Source: Paenibacillus xylaniclasticus
Lineage (GTDB): Bacteria > Bacillota > Bacilli > Paenibacillales > Paenibacillaceae
Direction of reading: 5' to 3'
Assembly: GCF_004001065.1 (NCBI RefSeq)
Contig: NZ_BIML01000020.1
Coordinates: forward strand, 1 to 64,000
Length of the DNA: 64,000 nucleotides
The translations under genes were made by a program, and so were the position numbers. Shown in pieces: positions 54,503-62,564 of this stretch (position 1 is its first letter; each line of letters starts with the position of its first letter). The notes beneath the pieces are model-generated. The model made no database searches and had not been told where the DNA came from. It worked only from the letters and a program-made list of their open reading frames with translations.

Positions 54503-54888
54503 TTAAGAATGGGCCAGCTTAGGAGCACAAAATGCCGCTTGCGGGTCTATCTTCGACTTGGACAGGATGAACAGCAAATCTTCATATGAAGGAATCGGTT
54601 CTATCAAGACCTGGTCGATAAGCTGAACGGGAGTAAAATGAAACTGAACGCGCCGTGTATGCTCACTTCTCATGAGCGAGAGCAGCTCTGCAAGATTGAC
54701 CTTATCCTGCGATACTACATCATAGACATGGAGGGTATCCCCCTCGTGCTGATAGACTACATATGCAGTAGTTGACTTGTTAATGGAATAAGATTCCTCA
54801 AAGGGGCTATATAACCATTTTTTTCATAAGGCCAATGAATATATTTGTAACTCAAAATATCTAATACTGCCTCTTCTACAAACAACAA
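54503..54888 (-). pseudogene. truncated, frameshifted gene fragment (possibly GNAT acetyltransferase C-terminus)
   Basis: On the minus strand there is protein-like sequence with no usable start. It reads VEEAVLDILSYKYIHWPYEK up to a run of seven A (54818-54824), after which the frame must shift by one to go on as KWLYSPFEESYSINKS, then TTAYVVYQHEGDTLHVYDVV and on to the stop after APKLAHS at 54503. One more A in the run would restore one frame of about 125 residues. The C-terminal half resembles the tail of a GNAT-type acetyltransferase from memory, but this is weak. The fragment begins at the terminator of the DUF4097 gene, so its N-terminal part is lost. Confidence 0.6.
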
Positions 54889-54916
54889 AAGTAACAGAGA
54901 AATCTCCGTTACTTTA
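54887..54916 (-). terminator. terminator after the DUF4097 gene
   Basis: GTAAC(A/G)GAGA and TCTC(C/T)GTTAC pair around AAA, with ACTTTTGTTG following on the minus strand. Confidence 0.75.
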
Positions 54917-54937
54917 ATGAGGATCATATGTAATCAA

Positions 54938-55789
54938 CTACGCTAATGTAAAATCTCCCGAGCCCGTTCGTACACGAAGCTGGACTTCGCCGTCACCGAA
55001 CTTGCCGCGAATGACAGAATCGCTGCGACGGCTTTCCCCAACAAAGCCAGGTCTTGTTACACTGCCATCGCCCGACCGGCTTACATAATCTAGCGCGAGC
55101 GATAACGGTTCGGGCGCCAGACGGATGAATATATCTCCGCTTCCCGTATGCAGCTCCGTATCCCCTTCAATCGACAACTCCTCTGCCTCTATATCTCCTG
55201 ACCCTGTCTCTGCGATCAGTGTCGTCATTCCTTCAATCAGCTTCAAATCGCCGCTTCCTGTCCGTATACAAGTACGGCCTGCGTCGAACCATTCCACATC
55301 GATATCACCCGATTCGGTATGCATATCCAGCAGCTGTCCGGCCACAATATCGGCGGCGAACAAATCCCCGCTTTCCGTTGCGATATAGACCGTATCTGCC
55401 TTTAACTCTTTTACCCGTACATTACCGCTACCCGTATAGATTCGTATCTTCGACCAGATGGCAGGCGGCAGCTCCACCTCGAGGTGTAGCTGACCCCAAT
55501 CCAGTAAACGCAGCAAGCTTCGCTCCTGCCGGATGCCAATCTCCAGCTCATCGCCGAATCGTTGAGTCTCAATACTAATGTCACCATTCCAGGCTGTTCT
55601 CATATTGCCGGTCAACCGAATTCCGATCGTATTGTTCCTTCCCCGCGTTACTGTGACGTCCGCGCTCTTAACATCAATAACAATGTTATGTACGCCTTCG
55701 GCTCCTGCTTGTTCATATTTTCCATTCATTTGCTCCTTATGCCACAGCATGAACGAATTCGATTTGCGCTCTACCTTCTCGAACGACAT
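54938..55789 (-). CDS. DUF4097-type beta-helix protein
   Basis: A 283-residue protein with repeated Gly-Ser-Gly-Asp units on a beta solenoid: IYTGSGNVRV, ATESGDLFA, HTESGDIDVEW, IRTGSGDLKLI, AETGSGDIEAE, HTGSGDIFI and so on to VRTGSGDFTLA. This is the putative adhesin/DUF4097 family. It has no signal peptide or membrane segment, which is common for the soluble members. Function unknown; some such proteins lie with PadR or XRE regulators. GGAGG stands about 18 bases ahead of the ATG. Confidence 0.88.
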   Translation of the reverse strand: MSFEKVERKSNSFMLWHKEQMNGKYEQAGAEGVHNIVIDVKSADVTVTRGRNNTIGIRLTGNMRTAWNGDISIETQRFGDELEIGIRQERSLLRLLDWGQLHLEVELPPAIWSKIRIYTGSGNVRVKELKADTVYIATESGDLFAADIVAGQLLDMHTESGDIDVEWFDAGRTCIRTGSGDLKLIEGMTTLIAETGSGDIEAEELSIEGDTELHTGSGDIFIRLAPEPLSLALDYVSRSGDGSVTRPGFVGESRRSDSVIRGKFGDGEVQLRVRTGSGDFTLA

Positions 55790-56031
55790 ACAATCCCGCG
55801 TCCTTTCCTCCGCCCTTTATAGTCAAGCCGATTGCTAACTGCTTTCCCTACTACAATCAGATTATCATTTGGAGTATCTTCTGAGCATTCGACCAGCGTC
55901 GGATTTATGTCCCCGACTCCAGTCGGGGGATCTAAATCCTCTATCCCTATTCAATCTCGTGATTTACCATCTCCCTCCCACTGTCGCTGCATGTTACAAT
56001 AGAATGACACAATAGAAGGGAGTGAATCGGT

Positions 56032-56703
56032 ATACGCACTTATATCGTATTCGATCTAGAATTTACCGTCCTCCGGAAGCAGCAGTATTCCGCCGACATT
56101 ATCGAGATTGGTGCCGTCAAGCTGACGGACAGCGAACAAGGTCCGGTTGAGGTGGACCGGTTTCAAACGTATGTACAACCCGAACGCAACAAGATCATTA
56201 CGCCTCATACGACTGAATTCACTGGCATTACGCAAGAACAAGTCGATGCTGCTCCTACTTTTCGAGATGCGATTGAATTGTTCCAGCAATGGATCGGAGA
56301 GGGCACCTATTATTTATGCTCTTGGGGCCCCGACGATAAACAGCATTTCGTGCGCCAATGCCGCGATATGAAGCTCGATCTGACTTGGCTGAGCAATATG
56401 AATGATCTTCAGCTCTACTACACGAAGCTGCAGGGCAAAGATGCGAGCAAGCGAATCGGATTGGCCCGGGCACTTGAGATAGCGGGCTTCACCTTCGACG
56501 GCTCACAGCACAGGGCGTTGGACGATGCGGTCAATACCGCGCGGCTGTTCGTGAAGATGTTCGATCAAATTACGCTCGAGCATAACAATGCGGCTGAAGA
56601 TCCGTTATATGAGACGAAGCTCGTCTATTCGAGTGCCGAAGAGAATGACGACGACTCGAACCCGTTTCGCCATCTCGCCTCCCTCTTCGGCAACACCAAG
56701 TAG
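56032..56703 (+). CDS. KapD-like DEDD 3'-5' exonuclease, apparent AUA start
   Basis: A 223-residue exonuclease of the DnaQ/DEDDh kind. Motif I is FDLEF (Asp8, Glu10) and motif III is HRALDDA (about 160-166). Motif I lies before the first ATG/GTG/TTG in frame (GTG at 56152), so the true start must be upstream. Between the in-frame TGA at 56023 and motif I there are only ATC (56026) and ATA (56032); AGAAGGGAGTG lies about 7 bases before the ATA. So translation seems to begin at AUA, or the sequence has an error. The relative KapD in Bacillus is linked to control of sporulation start; function here is inferred. Confidence 0.8.
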   Translation: MRTYIVFDLEFTVLRKQQYSADIIEIGAVKLTDSEQGPVEVDRFQTYVQPERNKIITPHTTEFTGITQEQVDAAPTFRDAIELFQQWIGEGTYYLCSWGPDDKQHFVRQCRDMKLDLTWLSNMNDLQLYYTKLQGKDASKRIGLARALEIAGFTFDGSQHRALDDAVNTARLFVKMFDQITLEHNNAAEDPLYETKLVYSSAEENDDDSNPFRHLASLFGNTK

Positions 56704-56724
56704 AAGCCCCGTACAGGGGCTTCC
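56704..56724. terminator. short hairpin between exonuclease and YkuK-like genes
   Basis: GAAGCCCC and GGGGCTTC pair around GTACA. There is no long T run (CTCTATG on the plus side), so termination may be weak. Confidence 0.5.
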
Positions 56725-56734
56725 TCTATGTCCG

Positions 56735-57307
56735 TTACATCACTAATCTAACCGGCCTCTTCGTGAATCGGTTCGCATAAGACGACGCACCGTACGAATC
56801 CGGCTTCGTTCTCGGTTCATACATTCCCATTGCCTTTATTCTCCCGACCATCTCCTCTACGAACATCGAAGTCGCATTCTGATGCGGCTCTGTGCCCGCA
56901 TCGATGTCGATGTACGCCTCGAATGCCGCACCTTGATACACATAAGGCAGCAGTAGCTCCTCCACAGACGGAAACACAAGCTCCATAAACTGATAGCCCG
57001 TCTGCTGTGACAACGCCGTCTCTAACGAAAGCTTTTCCCGCAGCGAGACAATCGGTCTCTTCACGATTGACTGCCGATAGCAGGCCCAGACACCTCGCCC
57101 CACTCGGCGAATGATGACGCCGGTCACGAACTTCGTATACTCCCCGAACACCTGGCTGTCCGTACCAATGACGAACTGATACGGTGCTCTAACATCCTCC
57201 GATACGAAACGAACAATCCGTGCACAGACATCCTCTATACTTAACCGACATTCCGACAAGTTCTGAAACAGCCTTTCTCCGTGAAAGGGAATGCTCTTCT
57301 TGCCCAT
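56735..57307 (-). CDS. YkuK-like RNase H-fold protein (DUF458)
   Basis: A 190-residue protein of the DUF458/YkuK family. Family features are QFVIGTDSQVFG (Asp in the first strand), FVTGVIIRRVGRG, and IDIDAGTEPHQNATSMFVEEMVG. It has an RNase H-like fold with conserved acidic residues, but no activity is known for sure. It stands alone and is convergent with the exonuclease gene. The 246 bases before the next gene downstream contain no gene that I can support. Confidence 0.85.
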   Translation of the reverse strand: MGKKSIPFHGERLFQNLSECRLSIEDVCARIVRFVSEDVRAPYQFVIGTDSQVFGEYTKFVTGVIIRRVGRGVWACYRQSIVKRPIVSLREKLSLETALSQQTGYQFMELVFPSVEELLLPYVYQGAAFEAYIDIDAGTEPHQNATSMFVEEMVGRIKAMGMYEPRTKPDSYGASSYANRFTKRPVRLVM

Positions 57308-57553
57308 ATCCGCGTCGCCACCTATTCACAAGAAGCCTCGTCACATGCTGCTCATGAAGCTTCCCAAGTTCAATGTCCGGAATGCTGGCGTGTTAAGTCA
57401 AACAAAAAGCCGCCGTACACAACACATCAGCTGCGGAACAGCGACGTATCTACATTCAACGGCGACTTATTATAACGTATACGATTACGATTATTACTGC
57501 ATCTGCTTATAGCGTATCCAGTAGCCCTGCTTCCTGTCAACCCGTTAACGGCA

Positions 57554-58297
57554 TTACTCCATGTCCAATCGAAAAAATTTACGGCTCAGAACAATTCCCA
57601 CGAAGAAAATGCAAAGCATAACCGTAACATCAGCAATGCTGGATTCCGTAAACAGTTGGCCTTCCCATCCATTCTGCAGAAGATGAACAGCATAGGTCAG
57701 CGGAATAAACAAGGTAACGATATGAAAGCTGCTCGGCAGCGACTCAATCGGAATAATAGCTCCCGATAGGAATAACATCGGGTATAGCATAACGAAGCCT
57801 ATTGCCATCGCACTCTGGAACCGTCTCGTAATGCTTGCAATAATGAATCCGACCGCGAAGAACGCAGCCGAAGCAATAAGAAGCGCGATTATAAACTGAT
57901 AAACATGCAGCTTCAGCGGCACGCTTAAGGCGATACGCGCAATGACCATAATTTCTAGAATGGCTAGCGCAACAGCGATGAAGCCTTTGGTAATAATGGC
58001 TTGAAAAATAATGATTGGCTTAACCGGCGTCCCTATAAGCCGTTTGTAGTAGCCCTTCTCTCGGTCGCTAACGGCCTCCAGACCGATAATAAAAAATCCA
58101 GAGGTGAACAGCACGATTCCGATCATCCCAGGAATATAATGGTTGAAATAACGAGTCTGATCCGGGTCTTGGGATTGAAACATCTGGCTGAAGAAGTAGA
58201 AGCTTAATGCAGGCATCACGAATACGAAGAACAGTCCGATAATATCCCGGAACAGCAATCGTATCTCCACCTTCGTATGCATCAAGAAAGACTGCAT
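57554..58297 (-). CDS. ABC-2 type transporter permease
   Basis: A 247-residue membrane protein with six helices and the ABC-2 pattern (EAVSDREKGYYKRLIGTPVKPIIIFQAIITKGF; GFVMLYPMLFLSGAIIPIESLP). It overlaps its ATPase gene by one base at the stop-start joint. Likely an exporter of a small molecule or peptide, or a resistance device. It is downstream of comA on the same strand. Confidence 0.87.
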   Translation of the reverse strand: MQSFLMHTKVEIRLLFRDIIGLFFVFVMPALSFYFFSQMFQSQDPDQTRYFNHYIPGMIGIVLFTSGFFIIGLEAVSDREKGYYKRLIGTPVKPIIIFQAIITKGFIAVALAILEIMVIARIALSVPLKLHVYQFIIALLIASAAFFAVGFIIASITRRFQSAMAIGFVMLYPMLFLSGAIIPIESLPSSFHIVTLFIPLTYAVHLLQNGWEGQLFTESSIADVTVMLCIFFVGIVLSRKFFRLDME

Positions 58298-59037
58298 TAA
58301 GCCGATGCCTCCTTCTGTTTGAACACCTTCAACGACCTATACTTCTCTTCCCTAACGGCCATGAATGGCGGCGCTGTCTGAGGGGGCTCATTCGTATTGT
58401 GTACCATTATCGCTCCCTCGATAAGCGAAGCAACGCGGTCACAATGCTGCTGCGCTTCTTCCTTAGCACATGTTGCGATGACGACCGTCTTGCCTTCATC
58501 CCGCAGATTACTTAAGATCGTCCACATCTCCTTGCGGTACTTCGACTCCTGATTGGCGTACGGCTCGTCCAATACAATCAGCTCTGGATCATGGACAACC
58601 GATACAGCCAACGATACGCGATGCCGCATGCCCGCGGAAAGCTGATAAATATATTGATTCATATAAGATTCTAATGAGAGCATCTCAATTAATTCATCTA
58701 AACTACGTTTCTTATGATAATAAGATTGGAACAAATGCAAGGCTTCCTTCACCGTCATTCGATCATATAGCGACGAAGCTTGCAGCTGGATACCAACTCT
58801 CTGCTTAATTTGATTCAGATGAGTACGTACATCCATACCAAATATTCGTATATCGCCACTGTCTGCTTTCCGTATGCCTGTTAACAACTCCAATAGGATC
58901 GACTTGCCTGCTCCGACACTACCGGTAATGCAGAACATCTCACCACGCTCGACTTGCAGGTCGAGGGCTCGTATGGCTTCAATATGCCCGATCCTCTTGC
59001 CAACACCGCATGCTAGAATCGCATATTGTGAATTCAT
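58297..59037 (-). CDS. ABC transporter ATP-binding protein
   Basis: A 246-residue ABC ATPase. Walker A is TGSVGAGKSILLEL, the signature is LSAGMRHRVSLAVSVV (a variant of LSGGQ), Walker B is LIVLDEPYANQ, and the switch is IATCAKEEA in place of the usual His. The last two differences could mean altered ATP use. It forms an exporter with the ABC-2 permease downstream. It starts 138 bases after the comA stop; a shared transcript is possible, but a weak promoter of its own can lie in the gap. Confidence 0.87.
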   Translation of the reverse strand: MNSQYAILACGVGKRIGHIEAIRALDLQVERGEMFCITGSVGAGKSILLELLTGIRKADSGDIRIFGMDVRTHLNQIKQRVGIQLQASSLYDRMTVKEALHLFQSYYHKKRSLDELIEMLSLESYMNQYIYQLSAGMRHRVSLAVSVVHDPELIVLDEPYANQESKYRKEMWTILSNLRDEGKTVVIATCAKEEAQQHCDRVASLIEGAIMVHNTNEPPQTAPPFMAVREEKYRSLKVFKQKEASA

Positions 59038-59174
59038 TACATTCCTCCATTCTATGAAGCTAAGCGCAGCAACAACCTCGATTCCAGCATCACTCCTGTC
59101 TCTATACTAAAGCATGTCCGCGTATTTATCACCGAAATCAATCCTGCATATGCGCGCATAATGATTGCGTCTCA

Positions 59175-59837
59175 CTACAAAGGAAGTGCGATGTCACGCT
59201 CATTAATGAGCCCCAAACGTTTCGCTTCAACAATAGCCTCCGAGCGAGAGCGAACGTTCAGCTTCTCGAATATACGAGTCAAATTATATTCGACCGTCCT
59301 TTGGCTCATGAACAGTCTAGCCGCAATTTCTCTATTGCTGTCGCCCGTCGCGACCTCGCGCAGAATCATCTGCTCCTTCTCGCTAATCGAGACCTCTGAG
59401 ATCACTTTACCATCCGACTGCTGCAGCCGCACCTCCGAACGGCGAAGCTGCTTCAACAAAGCAATCGGTACAACGGCCTCGCCGCGCAGCGCACAGCGAA
59501 TCGCTGTAACGAGCTGTTCTCTTGTCGCAGCCTTGCTAATAAACCCAGATACGCCTGCCTCCAGAAGCATATTATAATGCGAAGCCAAGTCATAGCCGGT
59601 ATAGATAAGCACAATCGCCTCCGGCATCTTCGCAATGACGCGCTTTGTCAATTCTAGTCCGCTTATGGTCGGCATATTCAAATCAAACAGCATCACATCA
59701 TAGCTGTTATGCTCCAGCTTCTCCAGTGCCTCTACTCCTGAGAATACAATTGTCACTTCAAACTCTGGATCGTGCTCAATCATATGCTTTGTACCTTCTC
59801 CTACAGAAGGATGATCATCAACTAGCAGTACGCTGAC
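59175..59837 (-). CDS. comA: ComA-type response regulator
   Basis: A 220-residue response regulator of the NarL/LuxR group. The receiver has VLLVDDHPSVGEGTKHM with the acidic pair, phosphoacceptor Asp53 (MLFDLNMP), and the FISKAA part; the C-terminal helix-turn-helix is EKEQMILREVATGDSNREIAARLFMSQRTVEYNLTRIFEKL. The text VDDHPSVGEGT resembles that of Bacillus ComA. I chose MVSVLLVDD as start since GAGGGAGAAAGCG precedes it; the frame is open 23 codons before. It overlaps the kinase gene by 20 bases. When phosphorylated it should bind the box upstream of comX. Confidence 0.9.
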   Translation of the reverse strand, partial: VSVLLVDDHPSVGEGTKHMIEHDPEFEVTIVFSGVEALEKLEHNSYDVMLFDLNMPTISGLELTKRVIAKMPEAIVLIYTGYDLASHYNMLLEAGVSGFISKAATREQLVTAIRCALRGEAVVPIALLKQLRRSEVRLQQSDGKVISEVSISEKEQMILREVATGDSNREIAARLFMSQRTVEYNLTRIFEKLNVRSRSEAIVEAKRLGLINERDIALPL

Positions 59838-62202
59838 CATCGCTTTCTCCCTCTCTTCTTGAATACTCATCGCCGTCCTCCTTTGGCAGCGGTAGAATAA
59901 TCTCAACTTCTAATCCTTCTCCAGGCGCTGTCCGGAAAGTCGTCTCGCCCTCCAGTGCGGCTACCCTCTCCCGAATACCGGTAAGTCCCATATGCTCGAA
60001 CGAAGCGTTCAGTCGGCTCGCATCAATTCCTACGCCGTTGTCTTTATATCGGTAGCGAATACCCCGCTCTTCATAGTAATAAAGTTGCAGGTCAACATGC
60101 GTCGCCTTCGAATGCTTCATTCCGTTACGTAATAACTCCTGCGTAATCCGGTAGATTGTCAGCACATACTCGTCATCGAGCTCGACGCGGAACTTTTGAT
60201 GATCGAACTTAATTGTGAAGTTCGCATTAAGCTGCGTGTAGGCACACAAATTTTCAATCGCTTCAATAACACCAATCTCCTGCAGAAATGGCGGTCGAAG
60301 CTCATTGCATGTCTCACGTATTTGGTGAATGACGTCGAGCAAGCCTTCACTAATCTCCGTCAAATTCGCACGCGTATGAACGGGCAGTTCTGTATCATCG
60401 TTCACAATCGTCTCCAGCTTGCGGTACCACAGCAGCTGATCCTGCAGGGCGGAATCATGCAGATCGCTGGCAAGCTTACGTCTTTCTTCTTCCGACAAGC
60501 GGAACAGAAGACGCAGCACCCATGGCGGCGCCTCTTCCTTCTGCATATCCAGGTCGTGAACAAGCCCCTCAATGAGCTGAAGATTCTGATAGACGAAGCC
60601 GACATAGGTCATGATGGTACGCATCCATACTCTCTCGTCATGGTTAAATTCCGTATGGTTCTCTTTGTCACTAATCCAGATAAAATGCTGTGTCTCCCGC
60701 CCTTGTCCAATCTTATAACAGATCCCTTTGGTCAGCTTGAGTTCTTCTCCCATACTTAGCCAAGGTAGATTCTGATGAAGCTGCCCCAACAACTCCTCGA
60801 ATGGAACTTCACCGTGCGTTCTTTTGAGGCTGATCCCCTTACTCTCTATATGATGTTCAATAAACCCAATAGACCTAATCGGCAGCAGTTTGAAAAGCTC
60901 TTTTTGCAGGCAATGCTCCAGCTCACGTACTTTCACCACTTCCGACACTTTCCGAGAGAATTGTACCAAGCTATGCTCGAATTGATGAGCCCCCTTAATG
61001 ACTCGGTTTCGAAACTTACGGTCAAGTACTTCCTTCGCATACAAGAATATTACGGTTGATACATAAACGGCGAGGAACATCTGAATCCACGTAAAGGGTG
61101 AAACAGATATATCAATAAATATTAGCCCAAACCCGAGCAAAATTAATAACGTCGGCAAGAAAGCGATCATACAGAAATATTTGAGCCGACTCATAATAAA
61201 TTCGATGTCCAGCAGCTGGTTAGAGGCGACCAAATATACATACGTTAGCGGCAAGAAAAGAAAGAAAGATGCAGCGAATCCTGAGCTCACAACGAAGTTC
61301 CCTACCAGAAACCATGGCAACAATAATAAACATATGAATGGCGAAAAAGCAGCTATGTTGCCTAGCATCATATATTTCATAAGAGCCCGCTGTGGTGTTT
61401 TGATATATCGAAAGTACATTCTTAGCTGTATGAGAGTTACTAGTAAAATACCCCCGATAAAAATAGTTAATCCAATATCAACAAATGACATTGGTATAAC
61501 TCTTGTATTCGATTTATGTTGGTTCACATACATAATCGTCAAATAAATTGTATTCCACACACCAACTATTCCGTACATAAATGGAATAGCTAATCGATGA
61601 ATAACTTTAATGCCCATGCCGCTAAAATAGTGTCTGATAAAATGTAGAAGTAATACGGGAGAAAATGTCAATGCTAGTTGCATGGTAATAATCGCTAGGT
61701 TGTCTCCGATCGTATTGGGCAGAGCGGCTACATAACCAGTAGGCACTGACATGAGAAACAAAATTAATAAGAAAGCCGAATCATTTTCCGGTTTCTTATA
61801 GGCAATAAAAGAAGAGAACGTGAATAGGACAGCAAATAAAACCATTGGAATTACCGTTTGGTTAATGGATATGGGCCGTTCAGACTTATCGGTAAAATCA
61901 AACTCAATTAGACTGCCATCTCGCTGTATCGTAATACTTTGGGCAGTGTTAATACCGTACCTTTCCGTCAATCTCGATATATCAAGTGGCTGATGGTCAA
62001 CATGCGTTACTACATCACCTACGTGAATTCCTTTCTTTAACGCCCATGTTTCCTTATCGACCACGTTAACAACCCATTGGCCATTTACTTCCCTTAAATC
62101 AATACCTAAGTAAGGAATGCTATATTGCAGCACGGTAAACCATCCTGCGATTACTAACGTAAATAGTAAGAAAAGCCATGCTCTTGTTTTCTTATCCGCC
62201 AT
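59818..62202 (-). CDS. comP: ComP-type sensor histidine kinase
   Basis: A 794-residue membrane kinase. Layout: one helix (8-28), an outside PDZ-like domain (about 32-105: LREVNGQWVVNVVDKETWALKKGIHVGDVVTHV), eight or so further helices (115-390), a cytoplasmic GAF-like part, then HisKA_3 with His582 (ASDLHDSALQDQL) and the ATPase domain (ITQELLRNGMKHSKAT; DNGVGID; MGLTGIRERVAAL). The segment ASNQLLDIEFIMSRLKY up to AKEVLDRKF is very close in order to ComP of Bacillus subtilis. It should sense the ComX pheromone and phosphorylate ComA. Start ATG with AAGGAGC upstream. Confidence 0.92.
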   Translation of the reverse strand: MADKKTRAWLFLLFTLVIAGWFTVLQYSIPYLGIDLREVNGQWVVNVVDKETWALKKGIHVGDVVTHVDHQPLDISRLTERYGINTAQSITIQRDGSLIEFDFTDKSERPISINQTVIPMVLFAVLFTFSSFIAYKKPENDSAFLLILFLMSVPTGYVAALPNTIGDNLAIITMQLALTFSPVLLLHFIRHYFSGMGIKVIHRLAIPFMYGIVGVWNTIYLTIMYVNQHKSNTRVIPMSFVDIGLTIFIGGILLVTLIQLRMYFRYIKTPQRALMKYMMLGNIAAFSPFICLLLLPWFLVGNFVVSSGFAASFFLFLPLTYVYLVASNQLLDIEFIMSRLKYFCMIAFLPTLLILLGFGLIFIDISVSPFTWIQMFLAVYVSTVIFLYAKEVLDRKFRNRVIKGAHQFEHSLVQFSRKVSEVVKVRELEHCLQKELFKLLPIRSIGFIEHHIESKGISLKRTHGEVPFEELLGQLHQNLPWLSMGEELKLTKGICYKIGQGRETQHFIWISDKENHTEFNHDERVWMRTIMTYVGFVYQNLQLIEGLVHDLDMQKEEAPPWVLRLLFRLSEEERRKLASDLHDSALQDQLLWYRKLETIVNDDTELPVHTRANLTEISEGLLDVIHQIRETCNELRPPFLQEIGVIEAIENLCAYTQLNANFTIKFDHQKFRVELDDEYVLTIYRITQELLRNGMKHSKATHVDLQLYYYEERGIRYRYKDNGVGIDASRLNASFEHMGLTGIRERVAALEGETTFRTAPGEGLEVEIILPLPKEDGDEYSRREGESDGQRTAS

Positions 62203-62229
62203 AATCCCGAATGCTCCTTAAAACAGCAT

Positions 62230-62259
62230 TAGCCGGCGACGGTTGAACGTTGCCGGCTA
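62230..62259 (-). terminator. hairpin between comX and comP
   Basis: TAGCCGGCAACG and CGTCGCCGGCTA pair with one mismatch around a loop of about six bases on the minus strand, followed by TGCTGTTTT. It may act as a partial terminator that lowers comP relative to comX. This is inference. Confidence 0.5.
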
Positions 62260-62274
62260 CTTGTCTTTGCACCA

Positions 62275-62448
62275 TTAGGCAGTATACCACCATCCAGGGC
62301 CATCAATTTTGCGCGTCTTGTCGTTAAAAATCTCCGACATCGCTCGCTTCTGTACTGGACCCACTGCCTCAAACGCTAGATTATTTCCAAAAAACTGGCG
62401 CAGCATCTCAGGGTTTTGCTTCAATTGAGCAATCGCTTCTTTAAGCAT
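62275..62448 (-). CDS. comX: ComX-like pheromone precursor
   Basis: A 57-residue peptide starting MLKEAIAQLKQNPEML and ending in IDGPGWWYTA, with Trp53 and Trp54. ComX precursors are 50-75 residues long, helical at the N-terminus, and have one modified Trp near the C-terminus; ComQ isoprenylates that Trp. Place and strand (upstream of comP-comA, 72-base gap) fit. I chose the third ATG since AAAGGTGG lies eight bases ahead; the frame is open 10 more codons upstream. No signal peptide. The sequence itself is distant from the known Bacillus ones, so identity rests on context plus the tail. A promoter and a ComA box lie upstream. Confidence 0.78.
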   Translation of the reverse strand: MLKEAIAQLKQNPEMLRQFFGNNLAFEAVGPVQKRAMSEIFNDKTRKIDGPGWWYTA

Positions 62449-62469
62449 CCCCATAACCACCTTTATATT

Positions 62470-62475
62470 ATTATA
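62470..62475 (-). promoter_or_regulatory. -10 element of the comX promoter
   Basis: On the minus strand a perfect TATAAT, preceded by ATG. No good -35 is present (a CTTTCA-type hexamer only), which is expected for an activator-dependent promoter. The ComA box lies about 62 bases further up. Confidence 0.6.
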
Positions 62476-62536
62476 CATGCATTTAATTACAATGAAAGTA
62501 TACCATTAGTAGGACTTTATTGCATCGCAATGGTTG

Positions 62537-62564
62537 TTGCGGAATGCCACAATATGTATTGCGG
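62537..62564. promoter_or_regulatory. ComA-box-like palindrome plus half-site upstream of comX
   Basis: TTGCGG-AATG-CCACAA at 62537-62552 is one base off the palindrome TTGCGG-N4-CCGCAA known as the ComA box. After six bases there is another TTGCGG at 62559-62564. A further TTGC-ATC-GCAA is at 62520-62530. The centre of the main box lies about 80 bases upstream of the expected comX transcript start. Confidence 0.7.

Noticed and set aside
55909-55931. Hairpin CCCCGACTCCAGTCGGGG as terminator or small RNA
   Set aside because: It is a good palindrome but has no T run and stands between two divergent genes; no role can be supported.
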